From Hymenolepis diminuta (taxonomy: Eukaryota; Platyhelminthes; Cestoda; Cyclophyllidea; Hymenolepididae): a stretch of DNA of 64,000 nt. The notes under the pieces are model-generated. The model worked only from the letters and a program-made list of their open reading frames with translations. It was not told the DNA's origin and searched no databases. Below, piece by piece: positions 1 through 11,560 of this stretch (position 1 is its first letter; each line of letters opens with the position of its first letter). A program made the position numbers and the translations under genes. Location of the stretch: assembly GCA_900708905.1 (NCBI GenBank), contig CAADRB010000108.1:81061-145060 (forward strand). The letters run 5' to 3'.

Positions 1-612
1 ATGGGATAACAGCAGGGATAAAGTACAAATGAATGAGAAAAACTTTTTTTTATTTTAAAAATTTTGTTTTCATGATATCTACGCTGCTCAGTTTTATTTA
101 TCAGGAAATAACAGACGCACTGACCTATAGTATAGTGTCCTCTGGACGCCGTAGAGTACGTCTTATGACTTGTACCAAGGAGGAAAGACGTCTGCATAAT
201 AAGTAACTAATTTTAATTACGAAAGGGGGACTACATGATACATTTAAGCATAGAGGGATGACTTAGCGGACATTTACGTGTCCACATCGGTTGGAGCCAT
301 TGGCCACATAAAGGTCAGACTGGTTTACGGCAATGGAGGAATTAACTAGAATAAGGAAATATTATAGGGAAACATGGGAAAAAATGTCACAATAGGTCCG
401 GAAAATGACAGATATCAGTATTGACCGAGATTGCACACAAAGCAGAGCTTATATTTTACTAAAAACAAATAGCAATGTTATATAGCATTGAAATTAAAGC
501 GAGCAATTTTGTGTTTATCTTCAACTTCCGTATTCAAACGCCATCAAAAGGTTTTTTTTGAATTCCCAAACATTGGATAACGCATTTAAACATGTTGATG
601 TTAAAATAATTA

Positions 613-830
613 CTAACAGCTGACAGCTAAGACCAATTCCAGAAAAGAAGACCAAGAGCCGTTTTTGGCCAAATTGTATTGACCACGCCGCAATGAGGAT
701 TGAAGAGAGTAAGAGAGGGAGAGAGAAGGAGAGAGCTGAGGAATAGACGAGATGGGGGAAGCGTTGGAGCCGGTAACTGAGACACGTTTGTACATAAGGG
801 GAAATACAAAGCAGTTTATATGAATCATTT
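613..830 (-). repeat. LTR-like dispersed repeat family A, copy 1
   Basis: CT-rich on the minus strand. It carries the family anchor GTCAATACAATTTGGCC...CTCTTGGTCTTCT (about 645-690, read on minus) and a CAGTTACCGG block. The ORFs seen across it are low-complexity Leu/Ser readings and not genes. Confidence 0.55.
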
Positions 831-912
831 GAGTAAGGCCGAGTGAGATTAGGAGTAGAGATATACTTTTAAGTGAAATGAGGCTGTTATAGGAAGGGGA
901 AAACTGACAGAG

Positions 913-927
913 AGGGTTAGGGTTAGG
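913..927 (+). repeat. Short interstitial telomere-like repeat (TTAGGG)
   Basis: GGGTTAGGGTTAGGG, two and a half copies of the TTAGGG animal telomere unit. Too short to mark a chromosome end. Confidence 0.5.
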
Positions 928-3900
928 GACACAAAAGACGTTACTCCAGTTTCGCAGATGAAAAACTTAAGTGCTGTCATAGAGAATATGAATAGAGTCA
1001 TTCTGGAAACGCATAGAGGGTTATTCTTCAAACAGATTGGAAGGAATCGATTTGATTTCTAATGGGCGAGTCATTAATTTTGTTATAATGCTGGGTGAAC
1101 CGTGCGTTGATATTGTTGCACGTTCCGTTATTATTGTTAATTTACAACTCGACTTAAGCTAACCATATAAAAAATTAAATTTTTTACGTGGGAAGCGCGG
1201 GATTCACGAAAATGTTGAACCTGTTCAAAATGCGCTAAGAAAAAGGATAGAGTAGCTGTATAATATCAATTCAAGACATTTTCGAACTCAAGTTACATGC
1301 TTCCCTATTTATTGGATTCATATTTTAGTGTTTAAATGTTCAAACGTTAGAATTTTCCTCCTATTTCCCGAGGAAAATCGCGTTTACGGATTTCTAAAAT
1401 TACTGAACAGGAGATTTATACGAATCAATTACCTCAGATACAGTTTTCTTCTGTTTACCCAGATACTAGCAGAAGAAGAATTCTAAAATGATTTTAACTT
1501 GGCAAAACTTGACGTTAATATACAACATTGGATTTTTAGTCTGGGTGGACTTATAACACGATCTATTGTCATAACAACAGATTCAATATCGACGGAGTGT
1601 AGATGGAGTACGGAAGGCCTACTTTCTTACAGGTTACAGAGTCCAGCCAAGCTATCGCACGCTGGTTGGAAGCTTCATTGGGAACAGAGAAAAAACTCAG
1701 GGGGGTGGGAGAAGCTGTTTGTGAGTATGAGGATGTAGAATATAATGAATGTGTTCATAGATGCTTTTAAAAGGGGGCCAACGCACTTTTAAGTAAGAGT
1801 GAGACGATTAAAGGAAATCAGGACATAAAGCGTGTGAGTGGAGTTTTGACAACGATGATTTTATGAAGCACTTTGGCGGAGACCTCTAAACGTTTCATCG
1901 CCTAAGTTGGTTAAGCATGTTTGAGTGAGTTATTACATTGTTACAAGAAGTTTAATACTAATGAATATGATTTTTGAATCGGTTGGGATGATGCTTGACT
2001 CAGAAAATTAATCACGACGATAGATGAGAAAATTTGAATTGAAAGACTTAGTTATACCTCTGTTTGTAATTTGAATATTTGTATTTATAATAATCAGCGC
2101 TTAAGATATTCGACGACCTTTAAAAACTGTTTCGGCGGCATTTATCTTCATAATCTCTCATTTTTCAATGCCCTAATTCATTCGAATGCATCTATGTATA
2201 TCTGGAATTTTCATTTCTAATTTATTGATTGACTAATTGCGTTCATTCATCTACATCACCACAAGACTTGATTGACATTGATTAAGGTAGGAATAATTTA
2301 TGATGGGATATTATAAAGTCAGTTCATTAAGTGAGAAACAAAATAGATTTTGCCTGGATGTACTTTTTGTTACTCATAAAGTACATAATTTAACTTAACA
2401 GCACTTTTACCTCATTTTATGAATGAAAAAGGGAGAAATTTTTTCTTAGTTGGATGTTTGTATTATTTCAATGAGAATTGATGTTTTAATATTTACCTGA
2501 TTATAAACAATACTGATTGGCATTCAAAAGCTTTCAGGTGTCCCACTAATTATTCTAAAAGTTAGCAAGTGATTCATGAACTCAAAGAATAAATACTAAA
2601 GTGGGTTGATCTATAAATGTATTACTTAAATGGGAAGTAGCAAAGTGAGAACTAAGGAAGCTATAGAAGAGGTAGATAGTTAATATGCTGGAGAGATAAA
2701 CTGACAGGAGAAGCTGCAGATATAGGGGCGGTGGCTGGGGGACCTGAGCGTAGAAATCAGTCAGTGGAGCTGGAATAAAAGAGGGGCTAGAACAGACCAG
2801 GGGTAAGATTTCAGATAGGTATAAAGATGGCAAAACCGTTGGAATAGTTTAAAGATACTCCATAAAAGGTCAATCATGAAAAATTCAGGGTAATCTAGTC
2901 ATTAAAAATTCTTTATTTTCGAGAATTAGATGAATGCGTTTCCTGTTTCTTTCATCCCATATATGCGTAATTTTTGTATTCTGTCAGAATATATTACTGC
3001 TCCGAACTAGTTCATCCAGGAACAGTTTTTCATCCAAATATGTATGTTCTTTTTCTGGTGCCCTAACTGAAGTAAATTGAATTTGCCAACAAAGGGTAAA
3101 TAGATGGATGTGAAATTTTGTATGGAACATATGCGAAACATAATTTAGTGGATGAATGAATTGGAAAACATGCGACCATAATTCATATTCACTAAGAGAA
3201 GGAAGATGAAAATAGAAACTGGATCGGGGTTAAAATTTCTTGGAATTGTCAAGAAGAACAATCAGGAATTCACTTGGATGGGTTGAAAAATAAGCAAGTG
3301 AGGGAAAATTAATAAGAAAATAAAGTTCTTTATTCAGGAACATCAGCATCTAAGGCTGTTGAAATTAATTCAAGGCTGGAATTAATTTTCAGGTATTTGA
3401 AAAGAGTCCAACTCGAGCTAATGAGAAATTTTCTTAGTTGTTATCATCCGTGGAAATGGATGAAAACTTTCCCAAGTTTTAATACCGAATTAGTGAAATA
3501 GTCCATTAAAATAAGAGATTAGAGCATCAAGAGGCTCGCTTTATTTGAATACTATAAGCACTGAGTTATTCACTTTTTCAAATTGGCAAATAATTCACTT
3601 TGTCACGTACGACTGCTCCAAAGATAAATTTTAATAAGCTTCTCGGTGAGTTTATCGCCTCGAGGTTCATAATCGTAAATAATTAATTTATTGAATGATT
3701 GATCTTACCGCATGGATTCATTTGTATTCTGTTCAGCGATGCGCAGATGAATAAAACAAGACATCTTGCTTACCTTTCAATTCAGAAAATTTGATATTAA
3801 AAATGTTGCCTCCCACTTTAGAAATATTATTTTAATACAAAATAAAAATACCATTTAGGATATCACATACCGAATTAACGAATCGACAGTCCAAGCACTA

Positions 3901-4169
3901 CATGAAAAAAACCCTCTTATAAAAGGTTAAGAAATATTTATTTATTTCTGATCAATTCAGTAAACGTAAAAACAGCTTATCTGATCTATTAATGGTGATT
4001 TTTAAATGCCCATTTACCTTGAAGGCCATTTTAGAAAATCTTACTTGAATATTGGAACAAAAAAATAATAGTTGTAAAGGAATCACTAAAAATAGTGAGA
4101 TACACATTTATTTATTCCTCTAAACAAACAATTTCGGTTAATTTTAGTAAAAAATAGAGTTAATTACAG

Positions 4170-4403
4170 ATGGCAGTAAATTTAAATATGAGAAAAGAAG
4201 AAAATGAAATAGAATATTCCTTAAGAAAAGTCTTAAAGGTGCTATGGTTTTTATTATTCTTATGGTTCAATATTTATTTATTTATTGATGCAAAGCGTTG
4301 GTCGGATGTCGGATCTCTCCGATTTATTGTCGTTACTGGAAGTGATCCTGACTTAATTGAATTTGCAAAAATTGTGGTAAACAATTTGGATCTCAGTATA
4401 TGA
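4170..4403 (+). CDS. Unrecognised small membrane protein or exon (candidate)
   Basis: An ATG directly after a TTAATTACAG acceptor-like site opens 77 codons: a charged start (MRKEENEIEYSLRKVL), one hydrophobic helix at about 26-40 (LWFLLFLWFNIYLFI), then a soluble tail. Residue use looks more protein-like than most ORFs here. An alternative splice joins a donor at 4301 to an acceptor at 4505, giving FNKPRAWEKYTKHDA and a stop at 4552-4554, a 59-residue single-pass protein; that donor is weak. I recognise no family. It could equally be chance. Confidence 0.25.
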   Translation: MAVNLNMRKEENEIEYSLRKVLKVLWFLLFLWFNIYLFIDAKRWSDVGSLRFIVVTGSDPDLIEFAKIVVNNLDLSI

Positions 4404-6594
4404 CTGAAATATCCAAATTATCAAATAAAACCATTAAAAGAAATGCACTACATAGTATGAATGAGAATTTTTTGCTTTAAAATGAGCCAGTTGTATTATT
4501 AATAGGTTCAACAAACCTAGAGCGTGGGAAAAATACACAAAACACGATGCTTAATTAGAAATTTAAATAGTAAATGGTGTTTGCGTGCAGATTTAAAACA
4601 AATAATAACTCCAACCTATAACCTGGGGCCTTGTGGTTTACAGGAGACTTCTAGATGGTCTTTGTGTCATCATATTCAAATACTTCTCTATCACTATCTG
4701 TACACTCGCAAAACTGCCTTCGAAACTCTGGTATTGTTCCAGCAACCCTAAAAGTCTTCGAAAACTTATTTCTTTGTAGAGGAAATCGAATTCCATTTTC
4801 CTAAAAAAAGCTTCAAATATCACTTTTATTGGATTATAAAATTAAAAAATTTCTACGCCATTTTATTAGAGGTGTAGATACCCTTCATTTGAGTTTATAA
4901 AAGTAAAGAATAATTATCAAATTAACTTGAGAATTGTATAGAATTTACTAAAATTTTTTTTAGATTAATGGTTCAATAATCAGCAGTTTCTTTACAATTC
5001 TACCCTAAGCAACGAAAAATCCGTTATCCCTTCTACTGAGGAACAATTCTATTTTAAAATTTTGACCTTCTCTTTCTTACTTCCATAAATCCCTTCCATA
5101 CACAAATCCACAATTTTTGTCCTTGAAAAACTGAATCTCAAATATAATCAAAGTCGAAGTTCATTTAAGTAAATTTACCTTGCCTTTCTGTTTATTAACT
5201 TTAAAGTTTAAAACTACTTTCATATTAATAGATAAAACCAATCACAAATTAGTTTCGTAAAATTTTCACGCCAATACAAACCTTACAATGTTAAAAACTG
5301 TTAATTTGATAAATAGATGGTAAAAAGATTGAGGAAATAAATGTTTTTCAAGAGCTATTAACTATGAATAAAGATCTTTGTCTATTTCGATAAAGGGAAA
5401 TGGTTAGTTGTTTGAAGTTGTTTCAGTGGATAGTTGAAGTGAATGATTTAAAATTTAAAATAATCGATGCTGATATTTTGTATTCTTTCTTCTCTGTAAA
5501 AAAGTAGTTATTCCTTCATAAAATTTTTGGGTTAAGAGAAAATGTTCAGATTTTTCTCTTCCATTGAATGGAGCTAAAATATTAATTTTTTAAAATTAAA
5601 TGATATAAATTTTAGCAATCTTCTTTATTAAGTCTCTTGAATAGCCGCTGATTGACTTTGAAGGAATTTTTGCCAGGATTTCAAACCGTATATCCTCTGA
5701 AGTATATTTATTTTATTTTTAAATAATTGATAGATAAAATATATTTCAATTTGTTTGTTTCTAACTTCAACATATGCCGATTCCCAAACAAAGTTTTGTG
5801 TAAGAAATTAGACGCCCTTAAACCTGTTTCCCATTTTGAACCATCCAAGGCACCCCAATCTAATTTAGCCACAATTTTAACCACTTGCAACACAATCCGA
5901 TTAATCAAAGTTATATAGCATTTTGATTATAACACACAAAGCCAAATTGATGTAAAGTTGAAGACCAAGTGGAAAATTAAAAAATGAACGCATTCACAGC
6001 CTGTTAGCTCTTTCATAAATTCTGCTGCCTTCATCCACATCGGCTCCTTTCATTTTGCCAGTGTTTTAGAATTAAAAAGTGGAATGAACGAGCATCCTTA
6101 TTAAATGAACTGATCAATAAGGCCTAGATATGAAGTTGGTGACTTCACGATGGATAAAAATCAAACATTTAAACCCTATTACAGGAGATCATGAAACATT
6201 TAACTCGATGGATATTCTCTTTATATGTTTGGTGCCACACTTAGCAACGAACTCCAACACAAAAACATTAATCTCCTCTCAAGATTAAATAATCAATCTT
6301 TTAATTCGTTGAATTTCAGCATCATTACTGATGTCCTTAGAAACTCCCTGGTTATTGAAAACACTACAAAAGGAGCCTCCGGCAAGGAGCATCTGACTGT
6401 CATTTAAACCGATTTCTCTTTCTTATCGTCTTAGCCTATATAAACCCCCTTTCGGATACACAATCAACACACATCTTGCTTCTCACAGGCGTATACGTAG
6501 ACTTTGGCCTATATCTCTATGTGTCCCTAGCATCGTCTCTTTCTCTCCCACCTCTCTCTCACGGTCACAGATTTAATCCTATTATCGCATTGTA

Positions 6595-6625
6595 ACACAT
6601 GGGCTGAAAAGTCCCGGGCCTAACA
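6595..6625 (+). repeat. mariner terminal inverted repeat (transposase 3' side)
   Basis: Pairs with 7845-7875 in inverse orientation; 30 of 31 positions match by eye, with one C/T difference. It abuts TA at 6593-6594. Confidence 0.92.
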
Positions 6626-6659
6626 AAGAAAACACAGTTTTTTTGGTTCAAAATTAGCT

Positions 6660-7698
6660 TTATTCATCAACGTAGTCTCCATCAAGAGCAACGCAATCAT
6701 TCCAGCGTCGCTCTAACATTTCAATACCACTTTTGTAGAACGATTTATCTTTTGCCTCAAAATAGGCCTCACTTTCAGCGATCACCTCATCATTCGTGCC
6801 AAATTTCTTACCAACGAGCATTTTTTCAGGTCTGCGAACAGCCAGTAGTCGCTAGAAACCAAATCTGGTGAATACGGTGGATGTGGGAGTAATTCGAAGT
6901 TCAATTCATGTAGTTTTGTCATTGTTTTGATTGACTTGTCACACGGTGCGTTGTCTTGATGAAATAAAACTTCGTTCTTTGCCATATGCGGTCGTTTCTT
7001 TACAATTTCGGCCTTCAAACGCTCCAATNNNNNNNNNNNNNNNNNNNNNNNNNNNNNNNNNNNNNNNNNNNNNNNNNNNNNNNNNNNNNNNNNNNNNNNN
7101 NNNNNNNNNNNNNNNNNNNNNNNNNNNNNNNNNNNNNNNNNNNNNNNNNNNNNNNNNNNNNNNNNNNNNNNNNNNNNNNNNNNNNNNNNNNNNNNNNNNN
7201 NNNNNNNNNNNNNNNNNNNNNNNNNNNNNNNNNNNNNNNNNNNNNNNNNNNNNNNNNNNNNNNNNNNNNNNNNNNNNNNNNNNNNNNNNNNNNNNNNNNN
7301 NNNNNNNNNNNNNNNNNNNNNNNNNNNNNNNNNNNNNNNNNNNNNNNNNNNNNNGAGCTTTCTCATAGTCAAATGCTCATGCAATATAAAGCCAACACGT
7401 TCTTTTCACGTCTTTACGATGTCAACTAACTCACGCAACTTCACTTTTCCATCATTCAAAATGATTTTGTGGATTTTTTAAATGTTTTCTGGTGTTACCA
7501 CTTCATTTGGACGTCCACTGCGTTCTGCATCATCGGTGTCTCTACGACCACGTTGAAGTGAACAAACCAACGTTTTATTGTTGTTTCTGATGGAGCGGAG
7601 TCCCCATAACACTTTTCAAGCCATTGCTTCGCTTGAACGCTATTTTTTCCCATCAAGAAGCAGTATAAAATTAAAACACGAAATTGTTTTTGATCCAT
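6660..7698 (-). pseudogene. mariner transposase pseudogene
   Basis: Reading begins at the ATG at 7698 (MDQKQFRVLILYCFLMGKNS), which matches mariner transposase N-termini and the first helix-turn-helix. The frame breaks near 7556; the corrected reading meets in-frame stops around 7480 and 7410. After the assembly gap come LERLKAEIVKKRPHM, HQDNAPC and PHPPYSPDLVSSDYW, the second and third Asp of the D,D34D catalytic triad with the canonical 34-residue spacing. A further one-base loss in an A-run near 6822 breaks the C-terminus, which otherwise ends at the TAA at 6660-6662. The first catalytic Asp falls in the gap. The gene cannot encode an active enzyme. Confidence 0.9.
7029..7354. other. Assembly gap (326 N)
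   Basis: A run of N inside the mariner element. The total element length with this gap fits a complete mariner, so the gap size is about right. Confidence 0.99.
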
Positions 7699-7844
7699 TG
7701 TTGTGAAAATAACAAAAGTAGTGTCACTCTTAGCACAATAACTCACAAACTAATGAATAGAATATGATGAAATTTTAACAGCTGTCTTTTGAAGGTGAGT
7801 ATTAACTGAAAAAGGTGACTGAAACAAAACTAGAGCCATCTATG

Positions 7845-7875
7845 TGTTAGACCCGGGACTTTTCAGCCCATGTGT
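7845..7875 (-). repeat. mariner terminal inverted repeat (transposase 5' side)
   Basis: Inverse partner of 6595-6625, followed by TA at 7876-7877. Confidence 0.92.
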
Positions 7876-10800
7876 TACCTTGCCAATTCACACCTTTTGG
7901 CCTTATTCATTTGGCAAGTATATTTTCTTGATGGTAACCTCGGTTGCTACTGAAAATAACCAAAAAACCTTTAAGTTAAAAAGATCTTTTTTTATTCAAC
8001 AATTAAATGATTTACAATATTTTGAATTTATTCTCCCTATACATTCGATTTTCTCCCCTTAACTTCGTATAAAGCCGTTTTATCTTTCGTCATGTTCGAA
8101 CTCACTTCTTGCGAACGAAAGTTATAATATTTGCATTACTATCAGTATTAGCAATGATGTAATTTTTAGTATGTAAGACTGCAAATACTCAGGTAAATTC
8201 CTCCAACTCACTGACAACTAAACATATCAAAGTCACAAACAAATAATATTGTTTTTGTCAACATTTTTCCCTGGAGTTTATCTGTTCCCATTTGAAGGAA
8301 GAACCAAATTTCTGAACTAAAAGATAGTATCCGAAAAGTTGATTGTTTCTGAATTTGTATCAACCTGACCTGTTTACTAATTTAGTTCTTCGTAAAATTT
8401 GTCCTTTAATAGTGCATCTGAACCTCCCGTTTGTTGAATATTGTTCCTTTCTTTTGAAAATTCGCCCGGTTTCATTGATTTCTCTGCTGCAAATATCGTT
8501 TTGCATTAAGACAAAGTTTAGTGGTCGGTTACTGGCTCCAGTTTGTTTGTAGGAAATAATGAATTAGAATAAAGAAACATTGTGAATGAGAAATATGTCC
8601 CGTAGTTAATTTGATAAGTCGGCTCAGAATGTTTAAAGAGGCAAAATATTTTGAGATATTAGAAATTTACTAAAACTCTCCGTCTTTCATTTAGTGGAAA
8701 AATAAGAGTACGAATGAAAAGCCGTTCTTTAAATACCTATTTTAACATTGTTATAAGACTAGGATTTCAAATTTCTGCGACTTTGGTCTCGGTGACCACA
8801 AACTGTTGCTAACCTGCATCTGACTAAAACTGAGAGAGAAGACGATGGAATAATTACTTCAATGCATTTAATCATTTCAGTAAAGTTAAAACCCCGCACC
8901 TATGATAGATTTCATCTCCCTTGTCATGCTGTCAAAAGAGGCATACAGCATTGTGCTGCAATTAATGACAGCTAATTTGAGACTACCTTCGAGAGTCGCT
9001 CATCTCGAAACAAATTACAAACACCACGATTTCGAACTTTAATTGTCAGCGCCCTGGCACTCACATGCAGAGTTGTCATTACCAAATTCTCATTCTCAAG
9101 CTGGAGACCAATCAGATTTGAACACTGCAAATAGAGTCTGACAATCAAATTATAACTTTGAAAAGCTTGCTTATTTTCCATCAGACCTTGACAAGCGGAC
9201 AATATGAGGATTCCCATATTAACATTAATTAAGCTCTTTAACTCTCCGGTTCTATTCACTGCTTATGACAGATTCCCTTTTAAGGAATCATCATACGCTT
9301 TAATTCTTCAAAGCAAATAAAGAATATGGAGTGCTATTTTGGGTTTTAAATAAGAGAATAAAGAAATCAAAGAGGATTTTTACTAATTTAGTCTATCGGG
9401 GATTATGTAATTTGAATGAAATTGTGATAACTGGAGGTGTTTTAAGCGAAGACCCTCCCGAATTCTTTGTCGAAAATCATAAGTCGCATTAGTGAAAGTT
9501 ACGTAAGATGATAACCATTCTACCTTGATATGTTTTTTTACTTGCTATTAATTTAAAGTAATCTAAATGACCTCAAAACCCAATGCCATCCATACCATTG
9601 TTTGCTTCGAATTAGGGTGAGCTTAGGTGCAAATTAGCCACCTGTTCTTAGAAAGATTCGAAACTAGGACTTCGATATGTCATAAAAAATCATTACCGGC
9701 TGCTACGCTATGAAAACTATTTCAAAAAATATATTAAGCTCTGTGATATTTGGTAAGTTGAAATATTTTAACTGGTTTCAAAACTATAAATATCAGCTCA
9801 TACTGGCTAAAGAGCTTACTAAAATGAAGATAGGGGTGGTGCATTCTTTAAACTCTCAATTTTAGAAGTTAACTTTCCTCTGACATAAGGTAATTTATAA
9901 TTGGATCGAGACCAGAAGACTTGAAATCTATTTGCCAACAGGCATGAACTTTCAGTAAACCTGAGGGTGTTAAGGAAAAAGAGCGGCAAATTGTAACGGA
10001 AACTTTAGAGATATTCCTACTTTTCAAGAAAGGCAGTTTACCTTCCCCCCTACTTGGTAACTGTAATATTTAAGGCTCTGCACCTTTATGTCCAAATCCT
10101 ATTTCTAATACGAACATTAACTGGGTATCTTTTATCACTTGAACTTCCATACCAGGGAAAAATTGCTGTATTCATCGCGGATAAGCTACTGAAGACAGTC
10201 AAGTCCATTGAAGATAAAGGGAGAGTGGTCGAAGTGATTCTGACGGAGAAGCCAGAGTATCAAAAAGGTCATACTTCATTTGAATTACGAATTTCTGTTT
10301 CACGATAATTACTTAGATTACTTAATAGCTGCAAATCCCAAAATTCAAGAGTTTTGACTCATCCCAAAGATTACTGAGCAAATTCTTGTTCACGATCCAA
10401 TGCTCACTAACTAGCCGGTTAATTAAAATAGAGGATTTTGCTACTTTTGATTGAAATACCGAGAGAGCAGGATAATACCAATTTACTTGTTCCAAACATG
10501 TTTTATGGTCTAATATGGCTTTAAAATTTTAAACACCTTTCCCTAAGTTTCCAGAATTTATGAGTGAGTTTTAATGAATTGAACAGAGATTTGATCAGAA
10601 TAATCGAGATAAAACACCTATTTGAACTTAATCGGATTGGTCAGGTTGACAGAATAAAAACAAAGCTGACGAAGATGCGTGAAACTATACATTGAGTGAC
10701 ACTGGTCCTTCCGACTGACGGACCTTTTTTACAACGTGTCGATCGTTTTTAATATTATCAAATTAAGTTTGATTAATATTATTAATCAGTTATTCAGCTC

Positions 10801-11379
10801 ATGTTAGATCATTTTATTTTCTCGTGCTTAAGATAAAAAAATGATTTGAAGTGTTAAGATCGGTCAATTAGAATTGAACGCTAGAATTTAATTAGAAATC
10901 CTCGAGAGAAATTGCGAAATTTGAATTTCGTAATGTGAATTACCCCATTATATAAATATTTTGCGTCCTGATTTCAAAAATAAAATTACTTCGGACCCTT
11001 TTTATATTCTTTATATACTTTATTCTCACCATCAACGTGATACCCTTTATCCTGAAGGATGAATCCTTTCTTCTCCGAAATATTTATCTTACGTCATCGC
11101 TCACCACCAAAATTTGATTAATTCGTCATTATAGTTAATGTCTGTAAATCTTTCGTGTGACCCCAAGCACTCTATAGATAAACATCGCGTGTCCTCAACT
11201 GGCCTATTTTCATCGATCGGAAAAGGTAGCATACCTCGGACGATAGTAGCAGGCGCCGCTTAGTCGGCCCTGCTATTAACCAGCCCTGTCTGCAGTGGCC
11301 CTTCCTTTTCCTACAATCGTCCCGACCAATTAAAGCACGCATACAATTATATCCTTATGCGGGTCCTCACCCAAAGTGT

Positions 11380-11560
11380 CGATTATATATAGCCTTCCAT
11401 TAGACACACACGATAAACAGGAGATCCTAGCTCGTCAGACGCATCCCCTTTGCTCGATCCTTCTCCAGTTCTCTATTTTTCCTTGAGACTCTGTACTGAG
11501 GTTTGTTCAATACAACCTGGTCTACTCAATCCTTGGTGTTCTTTTATTTGCTGTTAACTA
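11380..11560 (+). repeat. LTR-like dispersed repeat family A, copy 2
   Basis: Carries a TATA-like TTATATATAG (about 11393), a CACACA stretch, a CT-rich block and the anchor GTTCAATACAACCTGGTCTA...CCTTGGTGTTCT (11504-11542). The DNA just upstream (11200-11350) is clearly more GC-rich than its surroundings. TATA followed by a CT-rich leader resembles a solo LTR or promoter-bearing repeat. Confidence 0.55.

Larger units (their letters stand above)
1..6594. other. Gene-poor AT-rich region
   Basis: Apart from the family A copy at 613, the TTAGGG trio at 913 and the small ORF at 4170, I see nothing I can support. A TATA-like CCTATATAAA with a CACACA and CT-rich stretch at about 6430-6580, just before the mariner, may be another diverged family A fragment, as may 2590-2830 (minus). 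Confidence 0.6.
6595..7875 (-). mobile_element. mariner (Tc1/mariner, irritans-like) element, inactive
   Basis: A DNA transposon of 1281 bp as assembled, including 326 N, close to the usual 1.25-1.3 kb. The 31-bp terminal inverted repeats (6595-6625 and 7845-7875, starting ACACATGGGCTGAAAAGTCC) differ at one visible position. Both ends are flanked by TA (6593-6594 and 7876-7877), the mariner target duplication. The ends resemble those of Himar/irritans-type elements. The transposase lies on the minus strand and is broken. The nearly identical ends suggest fairly recent insertion compared with the other repeats here. Confidence 0.93.

Noticed and set aside
2582..2833. 83-codon minus ORF rich in Leu, Ser and Pro
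   Set aside because: A low-complexity reading of a CT-rich, repeat-like stretch; not a gene.
6931..7429. Plus-strand ORFs of about 145 codons across the mariner gap
   Set aside because: Most of their length is N, and the real coding direction is the minus-strand transposase.
10054..10308. Lys/Glu-rich ORF; I tried to join it to an upstream patch at 9942-9992 and 10037-10056
   Set aside because: The reading phases do not match across the proposed introns.
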